The position numbers were made by a program, and so were the translations under genes. Of a stretch of 20,700 nt of DNA, positions 1-9,000 are shown piece by piece. Positions within the stretch are counted from its first letter, which is position 1, and each line of letters opens with the position of its first letter. The notes below the pieces were generated by a model that was given only the letters and a program-made list of their open reading frames with translations, had not been told where the DNA came from and did not search any database. The DNA is taken from positions 1-20,700 of the forward strand of contig CANQBU010000006.1 in assembly GCA_947589615.1 (NCBI GenBank), given 5' to 3'. Source of the DNA: an uncultured Clostridia bacterium. Lineage in GTDB: Bacteria; Bacillota; Clostridia; Christensenellales; UBA1242.

Positions 1-12
1 AAAGTTGTTTTT

Positions 13-20
13 AAGGAGGA
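13..20 (+). promoter_or_regulatory. Ribosome binding site of the giant surface-protein gene
   Basis: AAGGAGGA lies 4-5 nt ahead of the ATG at 25. This is a near-perfect Shine-Dalgarno sequence at good spacing and it fixes the start of the long reading frame. Its promoter must lie upstream of the window. Confidence 0.9.
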
Positions 21-24
21 AAAA

Positions 25-3000
25 ATGACAAAGAGACAAAATATTTTTAAATTCTTTTTGGCTTTAATTGTGGTTTCCATGCTGGGCCTTGGGATATTCT
101 TAACCATCGACCCAACTCGCAAAGCCATTCATTCTTCAGAAATCAATACTGAAGCGGCGGACCTACCAACTGCCACGGATACATTAAGAGCGGGCGATTT
201 TGAAATTAGTTCTAGCGGGGAATGCACTGGATTAAGTGCTCAAGGCGAAAGTAAGATGGCCAGCGGTGCTTATTTTGATGTTGTTTTTCCTTCAGGCATA
301 ACTTCAGTTAAAGATTCTTCTTGGATGTCTGTGTTTACTTATAATAAAGGAACTGATAGAGGGAAGAAAATCGTTTCTATCTCTTTTGAAGGCACATCGC
401 TAACAAGTATAGGCAGTGCTGCATTTTATAATTGTTCAAACTTACAAAGCATAAACATCCCCGATAGTGTGACAAGTATAGGCAATTGGGCATTTTATGG
501 ATGTTCATCATTAACAAGCATAACCATACCCGATAGTGTGACAAGTATAGGCAATCTGGCATTTTATAATTGTTCATCATTAACAAACATAACAATTCCA
601 AGCAGTGTGACAAGTATAGGCAATGAGGCATTTTATAATTGTTCAAAAAGTTTAACATCAATTACTGTTGTTAATACTGGTGGAAACCAAAAATTTAGTG
701 ATGGTAGTGATATGGGTGGCCAAAATGTGCTTTTTGATAAATCTGCAAATACTTTAATTTTAGGTTGTATAAATTCGATTATTCCTAATGGTGTGATAAG
801 TATAGGCGATTATGCATTTTATTATTGTTCATCATTAACAAGCATAACCATACCCGATAGTGTAACAAGTATAGGCAGTCAGGCATTTTCTTATTGTTCA
901 TCATTAACAAGCATAACCATCCCCGATAGTGTGACAAGTATAGGCTATTATGCATTTTCAGATTGTTCACAATTGAAAGCAGTTGGAATAGGAAAAAATA
1001 GTAATTTGCAAACTATCGAAGCATATGCTTTTGCTAACTGTTCATCACTGCAAAGTATAGCTATTCCTGACTCTATGACAAAAATTGGTGGTGTGAATAA
1101 TGATGAGGTTTTTTATTTGTGTAACAGCCTAGCTTTGGTTGTAGCATGGAGCAAAGAAAAGGCAGACGCCTTAAAGGAATCAAATATTGGCGACTTTTCC
1201 GGTCTTTGGAGTCATAACTATGATGAGATTACCTATGCTATTCCCATAAATTTCAAAAAAAGTAATTCAGAAACAATAACGCAATATAAATTGTTTAAGC
1301 GACCTATTCAGTGGAGTTATAATGAAGAAACCTATATATGGTCTGAAGATGAAAATTATTCCTTCCCTAGGTTGTCTGCTGGTTATTATTGGCAAGCTCC
1401 TGATGGAGACTATATAAATCTCGATCGTTTAAATGATATGCTTGTAAACGGCGAAATCACGGACTCAATAACATTAACATGCGAGTCAGGAAAAACTGAT
1501 ATTTCTAGTGTCGAAATTAATCTCGGGTGGACTGAACAAACATTTGATGGTAATGCTCATGAGCAAACCATTCAAACCGCTCTACAAGAAGGCCAAGATT
1601 TTATTTTAAAATATCGAAAAGGTTCTGAAAATGGAGAGGAAATTGCTGAGTTTAAAGATGCTGGGAAATATTATGCAAAATTGACAGGAAAAGGTAATTA
1701 TTATGGTGATATTATCCTTCCATTTGAGATTAAACCGAAAGCCATTACTGGTGTAACCGCAACTATTGCCCCTGTGACATATAAAGGTAGTGAATTTATA
1801 GCGCAAGACCTCCAAATATCCTTTGAAGGCCTTGATGGCATTGATCCATCGCAATTAACTTATATCATTTCGACACAATCGGGAAAGCCACTTCTTCATG
1901 CTGGAGAATATAATGTTACAATCAAGTTTATTGGTAATTATTCAGGCGAGGTGACAACAACTCTTACAATTAATCAGTTAGATTTGTCAAATATAGATGA
2001 ATTATTAGTGTCAGGACAAATAAGGCTTATCTTTGGCGCAGATCCTAGAACATACGACGATATGACGCGGCCTGGCTTCATTGATTTAGGCATAAATGTG
2101 TTGCCAATACTCTCTCTTGTTATAAAAGGACAACAAATTTTGACAATCCCAGGTGATAGTTATTTTTTGCGTGTGTATAATGAAGGGGTTGGAGGGGACT
2201 TTTATCTTCCATTTGAAGAGTTTCCGTGGCGTCCAATAGTGGGTTTTAAAAATGGCATTAATTATGTTGTTGAAGGACATTATATTGATCAAGATGCTGG
2301 ATATGACACTCAATTTAAATCACTAATTGTAAAAAAAGATATTAGCAATGATATTATATTCCCTATATTGCCTGACGAACCGAACGAAACAATATGGGGT
2401 TATGATGTATATGAAGAACTCGCAGAATCGGAATGCAGGGGAATTTCGCTTGTGAATAGGGGTCTTTGTGCATACATTAATGCGAATCCTTTTGAGGGGG
2501 AAAATTACTCCGCCGAAATTCAACGAGATTTAAATAATGCTAATAAAGATTTATTAAAGAAAAAAGTTCTATATGGCACACCGTCGTGGTCGTGGTTTAG
2601 TGAAAGTGAAGAAGTAAAATTTAAAGGCGAAACAGTTGAAAAACTTTTGAAAGACGGATACGGAATTTCGGAATATAGCGTTCCGTTAAGCACATGTAAA
2701 ATAACATACTATGATGAAAGTGGAAGCCCTATTTCCGAACCTTCGGAGCCAGGTACATATAAGTATAAAATAGCCGGAGATGGTCTTGTTTGTTGGACCG
2801 GCGAACTTACTGAATTTGGAACACTTACCATTCTCGAAGAAAGCAAACCAATAGACATTTCAACCTCCGAAGTTGAAGTTACAAATTCGGGCGTTAAATA
2901 TAATGGCAGGGAACAAAGACCTATATTAAAAATAGGCGAAGATATCCTCGAAGAAGGTGTCGACTATGAAATAGTTGAACAAGATGTTGACTTTATATAT

Positions 3001-6000
3001 GGCGGAACTAAAACATTTACAATTCAAGGCAAGGGAGTATATACGGGCGAAAAAGAAGTCGAGTTTATTATTGATAAGGCGGAAACGATAACCCTACAAG
3101 ATGTTGGAGATTTCCTTTACCGAGACTATAATGGGGCAACAAATGCCGAATGCTATGGCCTAAGCGAAATCGGCAAAAAAAAGGCAAAGAGTGCCGAAAC
3201 CTTTGATGTTATTTTCCCTTCACATATACAATCGGTTGTAGGTTCCACCTCCAAATCACTTTTTGGCGACTATGCAGCTCAGGTGACTAATGTTTCTTTT
3301 GCTGAAGGTTCTTCGTTGCAAGAGATAGACAATTATGCATTTTATGGGTGTTCAGCATTACAAAGCATAACCATTCCAGACATAGTGACAAGTATAGGTG
3401 ATCATGCATTTGAGGATTGTTCAGCATTGAAAAGTATATCCATACCCGATAGCGTGACGAGTATAGGCGCTTATGCATTTTACAGCTGTTTACAACTCCA
3501 AACTGTAGAAATAAGTGAAAAAAGCAGCCTAAACAGTATTGGCATTGAGGCATTTTGTCATTGTGATAGTCTTAAGAGTATATATATACCAGCTGGAGTA
3601 AATTTTATTAACTCTTTTGCATTTGGTGGGTCAGTATCAGAGAATACTACCTTGCAATACATTGGAGGAGATTGGAATAGCGAGACGCTCGTCGAATTCG
3701 GAATGTATCAAGGTAATGTCACCAAAGCTTCTGTATTTGCTTGGTGCAAGTCATTACGTAGTTTGGTTGTTTCCCATGAAACTTTAAAAAACGACATAAA
3801 TGACCCATATGGCCTAAATCGTCTTCAAGCATATTATGAATTTATTGTTATAAGCAGTTTTTCTGCTTTCAAAGAGTTCGAGCAGAGTCTTGATCTATCC
3901 TATCCTGTTAAAATTCAATATATAAAAGATGGAGCAGAATATGCTTCCGGATATAGATTGTTTGGAAAAGAAATCAAATGGTATTTAAATGAAAAAACAC
4001 ATTGCTGGGAAGATGTTGGTGGTCCAGAATTTGCATTGCTCGATGCTCCTGCTGGTGGTGCATGGTTTGATGAGAATGGTAAGCAACTAACCGCCGAGGA
4101 TTTTGATGATTTAAAATCCAGATTGGAGAGTGGCGACGAGACACTTGGCGAAACATATACAATATATTATAAAAAAGACATTTCAAGTGCTGAAGTCACA
4201 GAAATAGGCGAGCTTGAATATACCGGCGAAGTGCAAAATCCAAAACCAAGTTTGTCAATTGACGGCAAGCCACTTCAAGAGGGCACTGACTATACATTAG
4301 AATATAACGATGCAGATTACAAGAATTGTGGCAAAAAAACTATCACAATTAAGGGTGCAGGTGATAATTACTATGGCACAAAGACCGTAACCTTTACAAT
4401 CACTGCAAAAGATGTTTCAACTGTTGAAATCACAGCACCAGCCGATGTGGTATATGACGGTGCGGTTCATCAACTCGAACCAACTTTGAAAATGGGTGAT
4501 AATCCTCTTCAAAAAGGCACTGACTATAGCATAAGTTATGCCGTAGGTGCTGATTTTACAAATTGTGGAACAATAACAATCACAATAACAGGTCTTAACA
4601 ATTTTGCAGGCAGCTCGACAACAGTCTCATATCAAATTACGCAAGCTACAATACAATCGATTAAATTAACAAGCAACGGAACCACCTACGACGGCAATTC
4701 ACATGAAAAAGATATAGTAATTGAATATGTTGAAGCAGGAGAAGTGGGCGAAACAACGAAATTTAGTGATAAAGCCGCATTTGGCAATATAGGGCTTACC
4801 ATTACTTACACACGTAACGGGAAAGGTTCGGAAGGAGATGAAACATTCTTCACAAGAGCGGGAGATATCACGGTGACGGTAACTGGCTCCAAAAACTTCA
4901 CCGGCTCGGGAATTGCAACCTTTACAATTGACAAAAAGACTATTAAATCAGTAGAAATTGATGGGGATAGTGAAATTACCTTCGATAGAGACTCGCACGC
5001 GATTACTGTAAAAGTAAAAGATGAAAATGGCAATGATGTTGCTGTAAATGAATATGAAATAATTTACAAACTTGATGATAAGCCAACTCAATTAAAGGAG
5101 TTTACTAATGTCGGGACGATAACGGTGGAAGTAACCGCAAAAGCGGACGGCAACTATCAAATAAAAGAGCCCGTAGCGGCAGCTACATTTAAAATAAATC
5201 CTCGTTTGCTGACGGACGGAGTGGAAAAAGGCACGCTTTCAAACTTAGAGTATGATGGCAAAAATGTGAATAGAGAAGTAAACGATATTTACACCGTTTT
5301 ACAGTATAAGGGCACTTCATTAAACGAGAACGATATAGATTACTCCTACCAAGAGACTGCGCGAGTAAATGTCGGAACATATCATATAGATATTAATGGC
5401 AAAGGCAATTTCGCTGGGAAATTAACGCTTACCTTCGAGATAACTCCAAAGGCATTGGAGGACTCTTTCTGGCAGCCAAATAAAGAAATATCGAAAACAT
5501 ATACAGGCGAGACAATAGAACTAATTGCTGAAGATTTTAACGGAGTGCTCGTCTTTAACATTGATACTCTGGAATTGACTAAAGACTTCACAATCAAAAG
5601 TTATGCGGAAACACCGCGCATAAATGTTAGAGAAAATCCATACGAGTTTACTATAACAGGAGCGGGCAATTATTCAGGAGACCTTACTTTAAGCTTTAAG
5701 ATAACCACTCGAGGAGCAGAAGAAATAGTAATAGATGATATTCCTGAGCAGACCTACACTGGAAAGGAAATAACTCCAACGCTTACAATTACATATAACG
5801 GCAAATCTTTGACAGAAAAAACAGATTACAATGTTGCATGGACATCTAACATAAATGTCGCAAGAGGTTCAAGCAACGAAGTATTAGTTGGAGCACAAGG
5901 CACAGTAACCTTTACAGGAAATTATAGCGGAACAAAGCAAATAAGGTTCAAGATAAATCCAAAGAATTTGGGAGAAGATGGCATAACAGTAGAAGTGACA

Positions 6001-9000
6001 GGAGATACGACATACACTGGCTCGCAAATAGACCCAGCGTTTACAGTTACGTATTCTGCTAATCCAACACCAACATTACAACAAGACAGAGACTACGAAT
6101 ACACACTAGGAAACAACAAAACGGTAGCCGAGGGTGGTCAAATCAACATAACTGGTAAAGGCAATTACACCGGAACAAAAAATGTAATCTTTACAATCAA
6201 ACCAAAGAGTATAGAAGGGTTTGCGCCTGTTATCGCTAACCCTACTTACAATGGAGAATCTGTAAAACCTGGCGTATCAATTGTTGATACCGACTTAACT
6301 TACACATTACAAGAGAGTGCGGACTACATATTAACATATTATGTGGGTGAGCAAGAAACAAACATCTCTAAGATAATTAATGCCGGAACATATAAAGTAA
6401 AGATAACTGGGCAAAATAACTATACTGGCGATATCACAACTGAATATGAGATTTTGCCACGAAGCATTAATGCGGAGAGCATAGAAGTTGAAAAAATAAG
6501 TGATCAAACTTACAGTGGTTACCAGATAACACCAACAGTTACAATAAAAGACCTAATTGCTGGAAGAATGAAAGACCTTATTGAGCTTACGGATTTTGAG
6601 TTAACAAGACCTGAGGATTCTAAAAATATTAATACTTATCAGATAAAAATAAAAGGCATTGGCAATTACAAAGACGACAGGACAATAGAATATAAAATTG
6701 TTCCATATAAAATAACGGAAAATGACATAGAGTATGGTAAGTCAATAGAATTTAATGGTATAGAAATAAGGCCAACAGTAACCATTAAATTTAATGGCGA
6801 ACCGATTGATAATAGTAATTTTACTATTCAATATACAAGTGAAGAAGGCTTAATAAATGTTGGCGAAAAGCAAATAATAATAACCAGCCTTGAAGGAAAA
6901 AACTTTACATGTGATACGATAACATTAACTTACAATATTACCGCACGAGATATTGGAAATGAACAGGTTAAAAATAGCAAGATAGGTGAAATATACTACA
7001 ATCGAAAAGAGCAAAAGCCAGGCTTTACTTTAACAGATGAAGGTTTACAGTCTTTAGATCAAACTGTGGGGACTGAAAATTATACGGTGAATTATTCATT
7101 TAACACCAATGTTGGAGAGGCAACAATAACGATTATCGGTCAGAAAAACTACACTGGAACAAAAACAATAACCTTTGAAATTAAACCTGCTACCATAACG
7201 GAAGTTACATTAAAGAGCGACGGAATAACCTATGATGGTGAAGAGCATCAGCCTGAAATTTTGTCGGTAGTTGCAGGTGATTTGCCATTGGAAGTTGGGG
7301 AATATACGATTACATATTCACGCGAAAATGAAAACCCAACCGAAGACTTTACAAGTGCCGGAACTATCACAGTTACAGTTACCGGAGGCACAAACTTTGG
7401 TAACGGCTCGAAAACAGCAGAATATATAATCTCAGCTGCTACAATAGACTCTATTACATTAAAGGAAGGTGCGACCTACGATGGAAACGCTCATGAAAAT
7501 TTGGTTGTCTCTGTTCAGACACAAGACGGCGAGAAAACTACAACCTTTGAGTTCGCTCAAGGGAATTTCGAAGAGATAGGCTTGACAATTATCTACTCAC
7601 GTAAAGATAAAGACGAAAATCCAACTGAAGACTTTACAAGCGCAGGAACAATCACAATAACAATAACTGGTTCCCAAAACTTTACCGGCTCTATAGAAAC
7701 AAGCTATACAATTGGTAAAAAAGCATTTAGTTCAGAGACTGTTGATGTAAATGGAATTACCAATAAGGAATTTAATAGACAATCACAAAAGCAAACATTT
7801 ACTATCACCGATAAGGCGATTGCAGGCGATGAGAACGGGAAGAAGAAATTGCTTCTTAACACAGATTACCTAGAGCCATCATATTCTAACAATACTAATG
7901 CTGGAGACAACACGGCAGAAATTACCATTAAAGGCACAGGTAATTACGAGGGAACAATTACCATTAAATTCACAATTGATAAAGCGACAATTGACCGTGT
8001 AGACATAATTAAAAATGCCACATTTGACGGTAAGGAACATGAGAATTTAATTTCTGCCGTTTATGCGGGTAGTTTGTCATTGGAAGAAGGAGAATACAAG
8101 GTTAACTATTCACGCGATGGCGTTGATGCAACAGAAGATCCAACCAAAACTGATCCTACATTCTTTACAAGAGCAGGGCAAATTACAATAACTGTAACTG
8201 GTGACGAAATAAACTTCACCGGCACACAAACTCTTACCTATACAATTGATCAAACTACAGTTACAAATGTTACTTTAAGCGTCATTGAAAAAACCTATGA
8301 CGGCGAGTCACACGAAAAAGATATAATCATCACTGTTGAAGCGGAAAAAGAAGGAGAAAAGTCAACCTTTACTCAAGAAGATTTCGAAAGGGTTGGCTTA
8401 ATAGTCACCTACTCACGCGATGACGTTGAAGAAGTAGAAGATCCTACATTCTTCACAAAAGCAGGAGAAATCACGGTAACAGTAAAAGGCGATGGTGTAA
8501 ACTTCACCACCGACGCTAGGTCAACAACCTTTACAATTCTCAGGCGCTCAATTGACATTGAAGATAATGAAACATCAGGGTTAAAAATATCATTCACTCA
8601 AGATTTTACCTATACAGGCAAAGCGATAAATCCTACTCAAGATTTAATTCAAAGCCTCGAGCTCAAATTTATGGAAGATGGGAAAATCTTTACATTGAGT
8701 TTGGAAAATGGCGACTACACAATCGCTGGCACTGGCTATGGTGAAAATATCAATGTAGTTTCAGGAGGAACACTTACAATTGAAGGTCAAGGCAACTTCG
8801 AAGGAACAAAAGAACTCAGTTTTACCATTAAACAAAGAGAAATGTCTGAAGACAATGTTGAAATTACGCTTGAACAAACTTCCTACACATATACAGGCTC
8901 AAAGATTGAACCAAAAATTTCCAAAGTAATTTTGACATACGATGATGATCAAGAATTGGAATTAAAATATGAAGAAGTAAAGGACTATACAATCTCGTAT

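Noticed and set aside
377..970. Antisense reading frames opposite the LRR-coding repeats (377-661, 785-970, also 3287-3553)
   Set aside because: They are repetitive mirror images of the LRR units, lack ribosome binding sites and have no family features; they are shadows of the giant gene.
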